Positions 17,095-23,730 of a stretch of DNA of 64,000 bases are shown here, piece after piece. The DNA lies in contig JBIJCF010000004.1 of assembly GCA_044344795.1 (NCBI GenBank), positions 68,124 to 132,123 on the forward strand, in the 5' to 3' direction. The stretch's first letter is position 1. Every line of letters starts with the position of its first letter. The position numbers and the translations under genes are program-made. This DNA is from GCA-2737665 sp044344795 (GTDB lineage Bacteria; Bacteroidota; Bacteroidia; Palsa-965). The notes below the pieces were generated by a model. The model was not told the origin of the DNA, ran no database searches, and saw nothing but the letters and a program-made list of their open reading frames with translations.

Positions 17095-17139
17095 CAAATT
17101 TAGGTTGGTATCCCATGTGAAGTGTTAAGTTAATGTTAT
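17095..17139 (-). promoter_or_regulatory. DUF47-PiT promoter with Pho-box-like direct repeats
   Basis: The minus strand carries ATAACA-N5-TTAACA (repeat cores at 17135-17139 and 17124-17128, 11-bp period). The proximal repeat ends 22 bp upstream of the first T of the -7 box TAAATTTG (17102-17095). The same layout and spacing occur before both PhoB-like regulator genes. TT(A/T)ACA-N5 repeats are the known logic of PhoP-type Pho boxes. Confidence 0.7.
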
Positions 17140-17176
17140 TAGTTTGAGAGCCCTTAAAGTACTACTGCATAGCGTA

Positions 17177-18388
17177 TTAGTAATTGAGCTGTACCTGAAT
17201 TCGCAGGAAATTGCCCTGTTGTGCATTATTTTCTTTGGCTTTATCGGACGTATTGCGATAAGAAATGCAATAGTCAACGGTCAATTCGAAATTTTTGAAA
17301 ATTAAATACTCGAAACCGAATTCGTATTCATTGACCTTGTAACTGCGCGCGTCGGTATCAATTTTCTTTGCACCATCGAAGTATTGTGCACGCGCAAAAG
17401 GAACCAATTGCTCGCCACCTTTCTTCAGTGGAATAAAATAGCTCAATGTGATAAATCCACCTTCCAGATATCCTGTAGTAATGGAATCGTTAGCCGCATT
17501 ATACATCGGTGTATTACCAATATTATATTCCGCTAAAATCCCGAATGGTTTCGGATACAATACAAACGATGCTGCAGCACGACAATCCAAATACGTCGCA
17601 TCGCTGTTGGTTTTTGTTCCGGACGACAATTGGTCTTTGCTCATGGTATAGAATCCGGTGTAACCCTGAACGCCGAATTCCACTACCTGATTTTTAATGC
17701 CCAACGGATACGACACACGAGAAATTACGTGCAGATTATTGTTGGCTTCTGCTCTGTTAATTCCTTGACCCACGTAGGCTCCGAAGGCGAACATCCCGTA
17801 GTCGCCGGAATGTTTCATCGCATTTTTGTTGAGGTCATAAATGTGTTTTTGCACACGTTTGGGAGTGAACATAAAAATTGCTCCAAGGTCGCGTTCTCCC
17901 GGTGCAGCGCTATTCAAGGCATCCGCACGTTCCAGTGGCAGTCGGTTAGAACTGGATTGCATGTTTTCGTAGCCAAACGGAATTTTACTTTGCCCGAAGC
18001 GAATACGATATACTTTGCCGGTATCAATTGATACATCAAAGTAGGCGTCGCGTAAAGCGGTGTAGTGTAATGCAGTGCCTGCAGTTACTGCAAAATCTGT
18101 TTGGATATAAACGAACATACGAGGATGCACATCGCCACTCCACACCAATCGACCACGGCGAATTAACACGCTTCCGTTATTACCAACCGAGCGGTCCAAA
18201 TCCGACTTCAAATCCGGATTGGTTTCCAATAATCTGTTGTAGCGAATTTGCGTGTAGCCGCGCAGGTTCATCTTCTGATACCAGCTTTTTTTGTCAGCCT
18301 GTTTCAGTTTGTTAGTTAGTGTATCCACGTTCTGAGCCTGAACTGCCAGAGAAGCGGTAAGTACTGCTAGGAGGAAGAGTGTACGCAT
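17177..18388 (-). CDS. Outer-membrane porin, phosphate-selective (OprO/OprP) type
   Basis: 403 residues, with a signal peptide MRTLFLLAVLTASLAVQAQ and a C-terminal beta-strand ending in an aromatic residue (FLRIQVQLNY), as in outer-membrane barrels. The pattern GRLVWSGDVHPRMFVYIQTDF followed by RFGQSKIPFGYENMQSS is typical of the Bacteroidota phosphate-selective porin O/P family. It lies directly upstream of DUF47-PiT on the same strand, 60 bases from the annotated long DUF47 start, and has its own promoter with phased TTAACA-like repeats, so a role in outer-membrane phosphate entry is a reasonable inference. Confidence 0.85.
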   Translation of the reverse strand: MRTLFLLAVLTASLAVQAQNVDTLTNKLKQADKKSWYQKMNLRGYTQIRYNRLLETNPDLKSDLDRSVGNNGSVLIRRGRLVWSGDVHPRMFVYIQTDFAVTAGTALHYTALRDAYFDVSIDTGKVYRIRFGQSKIPFGYENMQSSSNRLPLERADALNSAAPGERDLGAIFMFTPKRVQKHIYDLNKNAMKHSGDYGMFAFGAYVGQGINRAEANNNLHVISRVSYPLGIKNQVVEFGVQGYTGFYTMSKDQLSSGTKTNSDATYLDCRAAASFVLYPKPFGILAEYNIGNTPMYNAANDSITTGYLEGGFITLSYFIPLKKGGEQLVPFARAQYFDGAKKIDTDARSYKVNEYEFGFEYLIFKNFELTVDYCISYRNTSDKAKENNAQQGNFLRIQVQLNY

Positions 18389-18422
18389 GATTTAACGTTG
18401 GCGTAATAAATAATTAACGCTG

Positions 18423-18478
18423 CAAAGAAACCTGCGTAATGTTAACTCGATAACGTGCAAATGTTATCAAAATGTAAA
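18423..18478 (-). promoter_or_regulatory. Porin promoter with phased Pho-like repeats (weak)
   Basis: Minus strand: TTTACA-N5-ATAACA (18478-18462) and a further TTAACA at 18445-18440, all on one 11-bp grid. The -7 candidate TTTCTTTG (18430-18423) differs from TAnnTTTG by one base and is in phase with the grid, but the repeat expected at +22 is missing. Confidence 0.45.
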
Positions 18479-18555
18479 ATTTAACAATCCTGAAACCTTT
18501 AGGGTATAAAAAGGCAACATTAGGCAGGATTGATAAGTATTAGGTTTACGTTAGA

Positions 18556-19281
18556 TTAACGTTCTCCGTCCCGATAATCGAGTGCAAAGATGGGTTCGTC
18601 GGCTCCATAGCCTTCCGGAAGCTTGAAACTGACATAGGTTATAGACATTCCTAGCTTACGGAATTTCTTTTCGTATGTCGTCTGAATTTCTGTTAATACG
18701 CTGTCCAATGGTTGCGACGTATTGTACACATCATTATCTGCACAAACGGGTATGAGCTTTTCCTGTACAATAACTTCTTTAGTAAACTCATGCAATAATT
18801 GGCTGTCCGTTTTGAGGTGAACAATACCTCCCGGTTTAAGTATTCGTGCGTAACGTTTAAGAAAGCGAGGATGTGTTAATCGCTTACGTTCTTTTTCTTT
18901 CTGAGGGTCGGGGAACGTAATCCAAACTTCATCCACCTCATGTTCTCCAAAAATTGCGTTAATGAAATCGATTCGTGTACGGAGAAACGCGGCGTTAGAA
19001 ATGTTGTGTTGTACACATTGAGTTGCACCAATAAACATGCGCGCACCTTTCACATCCAAACCGATAAAATTTTTATCCGGGTAGCGTTGTGCAAGTCCAA
19101 CAGTGTATTCGCCCTTGCCGCAACCCAATTCCAAAATTATCGGATGATCGTTTTTAAAATGATCCTTGCCCCATTTGCCGCGTAGCGGATGAAAGCCGGA
19201 TTGTAAATCGCGGAATCCGAAATGAAGCACGTGTGGCATTTCGCGCATTAAGGCGAAACGTTCCAGTTTATTTGTTCTCAT
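18556..19281 (-). CDS. trmB: tRNA (guanine-46-N7)-methyltransferase
   Basis: SAM-dependent enzyme forming m7G46 in the tRNA variable loop. The SAM motif ILELGCGKGEYTVGLA, the LDVKGARM acidic loop and the catalytic segment VWITFPDPQKEKERKRLTHP are all present. I start at the ATG at 19281 (MRTNKLERFALM), 241 residues, because the -7 box at 19289-19296 lies within the longer frame. Transcription should begin almost at this ATG. It diverges from a glycosyltransferase gene. Confidence 0.94.
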   Translation of the reverse strand: MRTNKLERFALMREMPHVLHFGFRDLQSGFHPLRGKWGKDHFKNDHPIILELGCGKGEYTVGLAQRYPDKNFIGLDVKGARMFIGATQCVQHNISNAAFLRTRIDFINAIFGEHEVDEVWITFPDPQKEKERKRLTHPRFLKRYARILKPGGIVHLKTDSQLLHEFTKEVIVQEKLIPVCADNDVYNTSQPLDSVLTEIQTTYEKKFRKLGMSITYVSFKLPEGYGADEPIFALDYRDGER

Positions 19282-19288
19282 GACGCGG

Positions 19289-19296
19289 CAAAAATA
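19289..19296 (-). promoter_or_regulatory. -7 box of trmB, near-leaderless
   Basis: Minus-strand TATTTTTG matches TAnnTTTG, 7 bases from the ATG at 19281. Confidence 0.55.
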
Positions 19297-19340
19297 CATG
19301 TTGAAGCGCAGAGAAGGGAATGAAAAGCGATATTTGAGGT

Positions 19341-20420
19341 ATGCACCTGTCCGGAAAGCGTATTTTATATGGAGCCCTCAATTGGGGATTAGGTCACGCG
19401 TCTCGCAGTGTGCCCGTGATTCGTATGTTGCAGGAGCAAGGAGCCGAGGTAATTTTGGCGGCACACGGACGTGCTCGCAAACTTTGGGAATTGGAATTTA
19501 AGGATGCTGCTTTCGTAGAAATCCCGGAATACACAATTCGCTTTCCCGAGCATTCTTATTTGAGTTTATCGTTATTCACACAACTTCCACGATTGTTGAG
19601 GCAAATACAGCGCGAGCAAGAGCACGTTGAATCCGCGGTTCTGGAAATGGGAATTCATTGTGTAATATCTGATAACCGTTTTGGGTTCTATTCTAAACAA
19701 GTTCCATCCGTTTACATTACTCATCAACTGCAGGTGAAGAGTGCGTTCGGAAGTAGTTTGCCATCGTGCTGGCATCGCACCGTCATGAACAGGTTTGATG
19801 CTGTGTGGGTTCCGGATGTGCCGGGCGAAAACAATCTTTCCGGTGAGTTGGGTCATGACTCTCGTGTTGAGCATGTGAAGTATATCGGTCCGCAAACGCG
19901 TTTAAAACTTATAGCTGCGAATGAACATATAGATACGTTAACTATTTGTTCCGGACCCGAGCCTATGCGTTCGCAGTTAGAGCAAAACATGCTAGAGCAA
20001 TTGCGTAATCACGTTGGTAAACACGTTATGGTCTTGGGGAAAAGTGAATCGCCGCAAGAGAAGAAACAGGTTGGGAATGTTGTTGTTTACGCGTATGCGG
20101 ATGATCAATTATTGAGTCAGTTATTGAGCAACGCGCAGGTTATTATCTCGAGAACCGGTTATTCTACCTTGTGCGATGTGGCGCATTTCGGTAAAGCGTT
20201 GATTGGAATTCCAACGCCGGGTCAAACAGAACAAGAATATTTGGGACGTTATCTGACTGCGAAAGGAATCACCATTATTGATGGAATTGCCGGGAGTTTA
20301 CAACACGCATTACAGGTTCCCGAAAAATTGAAGACGCTGAGTTGCTATACTGATCAATCACTTTTGGATACAACACTCCGCGAATTACCCGCTATGTTGT
20401 TACAAAAAAGGCCAACATAA
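19341..20420 (+). CDS. MurG-like glycosyltransferase (GT-B fold)
   Basis: 359 residues with the layout of a GT-B enzyme: N-terminal Rossmann half beginning RILYGALNWGLGHASRSVPVIR (glycine-rich GLGH acceptor loop) and a C-terminal half with ISRTGYSTLCDVAHFGKALIGIPTPGQTEQEYLG, which resembles the sugar-nucleotide-binding loop of MurG and monogalactosyldiacylglycerol synthases. No signal peptide is seen. Such proteins are widespread in Bacteroidota and act on lipids or cell-envelope sugars; the substrate is not predictable. Its stop codon lies inside the following terminator stem. Confidence 0.78.
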   Translation: MHLSGKRILYGALNWGLGHASRSVPVIRMLQEQGAEVILAAHGRARKLWELEFKDAAFVEIPEYTIRFPEHSYLSLSLFTQLPRLLRQIQREQEHVESAVLEMGIHCVISDNRFGFYSKQVPSVYITHQLQVKSAFGSSLPSCWHRTVMNRFDAVWVPDVPGENNLSGELGHDSRVEHVKYIGPQTRLKLIAANEHIDTLTICSGPEPMRSQLEQNMLEQLRNHVGKHVMVLGKSESPQEKKQVGNVVVYAYADDQLLSQLLSNAQVIISRTGYSTLCDVAHFGKALIGIPTPGQTEQEYLGRYLTAKGITIIDGIAGSLQHALQVPEKLKTLSCYTDQSLLDTTLRELPAMLLQKRPT

Positions 20421-20436
20421 ATTGTTGACCTTTTTT
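20404..20436. terminator. Bidirectional terminator overlapping the glycosyltransferase stop
   Basis: Fourteen-position stem AAAAAAGGCCAACA / TGTTGACCTTTTTT with one mismatch and a 5-base loop, with A and T runs on both flanks; it serves the convergent M43 peptidase gene as well. Confidence 0.8.
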
Positions 20437-20452
20437 AGTAAGCGCGGTTATT

Positions 20453-21724
20453 TTATTGAATCACGATGCGTTGCACACCACTTTCGTTATTATTCGTGAT
20501 GCGAACCGTATAAACACCGGGTTGTAAATCTTCCAGGTTTAATTGAGTGTTGCCCGGTCCTGCAGTAAAGCCCTTCACCCATTGTCCGGTTATGCTGTAA
20601 ACGTCATATTGAATGATACCTGATAAATTTCCGAAGTAACTCACGTTGATCATTCCATCAGACGGATTCGGATAGAACGAGAAGTATTTATCAATGGTCG
20701 TGTTTACGATTCCGAGAGGATTACAACCCACGTTGGAATTTAACAAAGCGATACGCAATGTGTCTGTTGCTAAGAAACTGTATGCACGCGCGCGTTGCCC
20801 CAATGTAAACATGTTCATGCAGGAATCATTGGAATAATCCATGTAGTTCTGCACCATGTCGGGAGGATCAACAGATCCCCAATACGGATCCTCATTGCTG
20901 CAGCTGTTTAATGTTACATTACAATCACTCTGTGATGCAGCAGCGGCATTTGGTGTATCAGGAATAGAGTCAATTCCTGTAGTGCAATCCTGATCATCGC
21001 CCCAGATGTGATATAATCCGAACCAATGTCCAACTTCGTGGGTAGTTGTACGTCCTAAAAGAGCAGGAGCCTGCACAGTTCCTATAGTTCCGAATGCATT
21101 GTATGTAATTACAACGCCATCAGTAATTGGATCACCTCCGGGGAATTGTGCGTAACCTAAAAGTCCGGGGAATAATTCGCACACCCAAATATTAAAGTAT
21201 TTGTCAGTCGGCCATGGATCAATTCCTCCGGTAGATCCGGCTTTTACATCGTCAAATGGACCGAAGAATCCAAATAGCTGTCCACCTGTTGTAGAGGTAC
21301 GTGTAATACCGTTTGTAGGATTGCCATTTGGATCTGTTGTTGCGAGACAGAACTCAACGCCCATATCCGCTGCAATCGTGTCGAATATCGCAGGTGTATT
21401 TATGGTGTCGACATTCAAACGGCGAAAATCCTGATTGAGTACAGCAATTTGAGAATATACCTGTTGATCGGTAATATTTTGAGCAGCGTTTTTATAAACG
21501 ACATGTACTACAACAGGAATTGTAATCACTGATCGGTTGCTGCCGGCACCGGGATTATTAGCCAACCAATGATTGGCGGCTGCTTGCACAGCGGCTGTTT
21601 TCGGGCCATGAACAGGATGTTGCAATTGTTGCTGATAGGCTTGCATACTGCCGCACTTTTCAGGAGCTTGTGCACTTGCCCAATGTGTCAGGGCAAGGGT
21701 AGTAAGGAGTAACAATTTTTTCAT
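20453..21724 (-). CDS. Secreted M43 (pappalysin-type) zinc metallopeptidase, T9SS cargo
   Basis: 423 residues. Signal peptide MKKLLLLTTLALTHWASAQ, then a catalytic domain with the metzincin motif HEVGHWFGLYH (HExxHxxGxxH) and a Met-turn region (VQNYMDYSNDSCMNMF). About eight cysteines suggest disulfides. The C-terminal ~75 residues form a T9SS type A sorting domain (FYPNPSDGMINV ... GVYTVRITNNNESGVQRIVIQ), so it should cross the outer membrane by the T9SS and be released or anchored on A-LPS. Probably a degradative or processing surface protease. Confidence 0.93.
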   Translation of the reverse strand: MKKLLLLTTLALTHWASAQAPEKCGSMQAYQQQLQHPVHGPKTAAVQAAANHWLANNPGAGSNRSVITIPVVVHVVYKNAAQNITDQQVYSQIAVLNQDFRRLNVDTINTPAIFDTIAADMGVEFCLATTDPNGNPTNGITRTSTTGGQLFGFFGPFDDVKAGSTGGIDPWPTDKYFNIWVCELFPGLLGYAQFPGGDPITDGVVITYNAFGTIGTVQAPALLGRTTTHEVGHWFGLYHIWGDDQDCTTGIDSIPDTPNAAAASQSDCNVTLNSCSNEDPYWGSVDPPDMVQNYMDYSNDSCMNMFTLGQRARAYSFLATDTLRIALLNSNVGCNPLGIVNTTIDKYFSFYPNPSDGMINVSYFGNLSGIIQYDVYSITGQWVKGFTAGPGNTQLNLEDLQPGVYTVRITNNNESGVQRIVIQ

Positions 21725-21788
21725 GACCTAAAAGTAAGCAAAGGATCTTTGAAGCGGAAGCCTTCACTTTTCGGTCAAAATCAGATTG

Positions 21789-22901
21789 CTATTTGGCTTT
21801 ATTGAGCGTAAATGAAAATGTAGATCCGGCGCCTTCTTTACTGCGCACATTGATACTTTGGCCGTGTGCTTCAAGAATGTGTTTAACAATTGCAAGTCCA
21901 AGTCCCGTTCCTCCTTGATCTCGTGAACGCCCTTTGTCCACACGATAGAATCTTTCGAATAGTCGCGGTAAATGTTCCGGCGCAATACCGATACCGTCAT
22001 CCGAAACTTCAATGAGAATGCGGTCTTCTACATCTTGGAACGAAATTTCGGTGCTGCCGTTTTCTTTTCCGTATTTAATAGAGTTAACGATAAGATTCGT
22101 CAATACTTGTCGGATACGTTCCTTGTCAGCGTTGACACGCGGAGAACGTGCCGACTCGCGCACTTTTATTTTTATACTTTTTTTGCCGGCTTTCATTTCT
22201 TGTGCGTCAATGATATCCTTTACCAAATCGGCAACATCGAAATTTTCTTTATCTAACACGAGCTCTCCGCTTTCAATTCGTGAGATTGATTCCAGATCCT
22301 GAATAATGTGAATCATTCGTTCCACACTTTTTTCGGTTCGTTCCAGGTATTTCCGGTTAATGCTCGGATCTTCCATTCCCCCTTCCAACAACGTCGTGAC
22401 ATAACCTTGAATATTGAAGATGGGTGTTTTTAATTCGTGGGAGACGTTACTTAAAAACTCCTTGCGATATACTTCCAGCTTCCGTAAATCTTCAATTTCA
22501 GATGTTCGTGTTTTGGCCCAATCTGTCACTTCTTTTTGAATTTGATTCAGCAGTTCGTCAGTATTTCCGGAATGATTAACCGTAATATCTTCCAGTTGAC
22601 GGATGTTGTAAATTGTTCGATACAAAGCATTAATACGCGACAACGCAAAACGACGAATAACGAAACGAATGAGAATTAACGCAGTGATGACGGTAGTTGC
22701 AGCCGTAACAATTGCTACGCCCAATATTCCCCAGTTGGTGAAATGGGATAATAACAAATCACAACCTGCAGCAACAATGCCTAAAAAGCCTGCAGCTGCG
22801 ATAGTTTGAATTTCGAGTCGGGAAAATTTGCTCAAGCGTTGTAAATTATCCTTAAATATAAGGATTGCATGGAGATTAGAATTCAAACTTATAACCAACA
22901 C
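21789..22901 (-). CDS. phoR: Sensor histidine kinase, PhoR-like
   Basis: 370 residues at most. Two hydrophobic segments (about residues 33-80) with a very short loop between them precede the HisKA domain (FLSNVSHELKTPIFNIQGYVTTLLEGG, phospho-His) and an HATPase with N box (LIVNSIKYGKENG), G1 (VSDDGIGIAPEHLPRLFERFYRVDKGRSRDQGG) and G2 (GTGLGLAIVKHI). The GTG at 22901 overlaps the regulator gene by 26 bases; a TTG at 22835 (MSKFSRLEIQ) is an alternative start. Lack of a sizeable periplasmic domain fits PhoR, which senses through the transporter rather than a ligand. The phosphate assignment is inferred from context. Confidence 0.85.
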   Translation of the reverse strand: MLVISLNSNLHAILIFKDNLQRLSKFSRLEIQTIAAAGFLGIVAAGCDLLLSHFTNWGILGVAIVTAATTVITALILIRFVIRRFALSRINALYRTIYNIRQLEDITVNHSGNTDELLNQIQKEVTDWAKTRTSEIEDLRKLEVYRKEFLSNVSHELKTPIFNIQGYVTTLLEGGMEDPSINRKYLERTEKSVERMIHIIQDLESISRIESGELVLDKENFDVADLVKDIIDAQEMKAGKKSIKIKVRESARSPRVNADKERIRQVLTNLIVNSIKYGKENGSTEISFQDVEDRILIEVSDDGIGIAPEHLPRLFERFYRVDKGRSRDQGGTGLGLAIVKHILEAHGQSINVRSKEGAGSTFSFTLNKAK

Positions 22902-23553
22902 CTTTTACGGTCTTGATATAATCTTCTCCCAATTTTTCGCGAAGCTTTCGGATATGCACGTCAATTGTTCTATCGCCGACAACCACTTCGCCGCCCCAAA
23001 CTTTGTTCAAAATGTCTTCACGAGCAAATACTTTACCGGGCTTTGAAGCGAGTAACGACAATAGTTCGAATTCTTTTCGTGGTAAAGAAATTTCTTGTCC
23101 TTCTTTGTGAACGAGATAACTTTCGCGGTCAATTCGAATACCACCCAGATCTTCAGGAATACTGTCTTTTACCGGCTGACCACGACGTAATAAAGCTTTG
23201 ATTCTGCTTAGTAACACTCGTGGTTTGATAGGCTTGTTGATGTAGTCGTCAGCGCCAGCATCAAAACCGGCGATATGTGAATAGTCTTCGCTGCGCGCGG
23301 ACAAAAATGCGATCAATACATCTTTCAATCCCGGAATACCGCGTATTTCCCGACAAACCTCAATGCCATCAATTCCCGGCATCATCACATCCAACAAAAT
23401 CAGATTGGGTAGTTCTTTCTTCGCTACGTCTAATCCTTCTTCACCATTCAAAGCAGTAAATACCTTGTATCCTTCTTTCTTGAGGTTGTAGCTCAAAAAT
23501 TCAAGAATATCTTCTTCATCATCTACCAGCAAAATTTTGTGTTCCGTACTCAT
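22876..23553 (-). CDS. phoB: OmpR/PhoB-family response regulator
   Basis: 225 residues. Receiver domain with acidic pocket LLVDDEED, phospho-acceptor Asp55 (LILLDVMMPG) and Lys in INKPIKPRVL, joined to a winged-helix DNA-binding domain whose recognition segment is RTIDVHIRKLREKLGEDYIKTVKGVGYKF. It is the first gene of a two-gene operon with the histidine kinase. Its own promoter carries two TTAAC-type repeats, which suggests autoregulation. A near-identical DNA-contact region occurs in the second regulator at 30342-31043. The name phoB rests on context and general similarity. Confidence 0.88.
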   Translation of the reverse strand: MSTEHKILLVDDEEDILEFLSYNLKKEGYKVFTALNGEEGLDVAKKELPNLILLDVMMPGIDGIEVCREIRGIPGLKDVLIAFLSARSEDYSHIAGFDAGADDYINKPIKPRVLLSRIKALLRRGQPVKDSIPEDLGGIRIDRESYLVHKEGQEISLPRKEFELLSLLASKPGKVFAREDILNKVWGGEVVVGDRTIDVHIRKLREKLGEDYIKTVKGVGYKFEF

Positions 23554-23574
23554 CAGTTACTATTTGATTCGCAA

Positions 23575-23619
23575 CAAAGGTATTGTGTGTTCTCCCCAAA
23601 TACGTTAATAAAACATTAA
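23575..23619 (-). promoter_or_regulatory. phoB-like promoter with Pho-box-like repeats
   Basis: Minus strand: TTAAT (23619-23615) and TTAAC (23608-23604), 11-bp period, the proximal repeat 22 bp from the -7 box TACCTTTG (23582-23575), 21 bases upstream of the ATG. Confidence 0.7.
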
Positions 23620-23656
23620 GAATACTCAATTATACGTCTTTTACCGAAAGTAAGAA

Positions 23657-23712
23657 TTAACACCAAGTTCATATTGGCATAATGAGGACGCAACTTACCA
23701 AAGGTTTCTTTG
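23657..23712 (+). promoter_or_regulatory. Candidate TonB-receptor promoter with phased repeats (weak)
   Basis: TTAACA (23657), TTCATA (23668) and ATAATG (23679) sit on an 11-bp grid that is in phase with TTTCTTTG (23705-23712), a one-mismatch -7 box. The second and third repeats are degenerate. Confidence 0.35.
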
Positions 23713-23730
23713 CATCTGATTTTATACAGC

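Noticed and set aside
18556..19299. TrmB start at 19299
   Set aside because: The -7 box at 19289-19296 is inside the longer frame, so 19281 is preferred.
22835..22901. Frameshift between the PhoB-like and PhoR-like genes
   Set aside because: Both frames are open and complete; the 26-base overlap or a TTG start at 22835 explains the arrangement.
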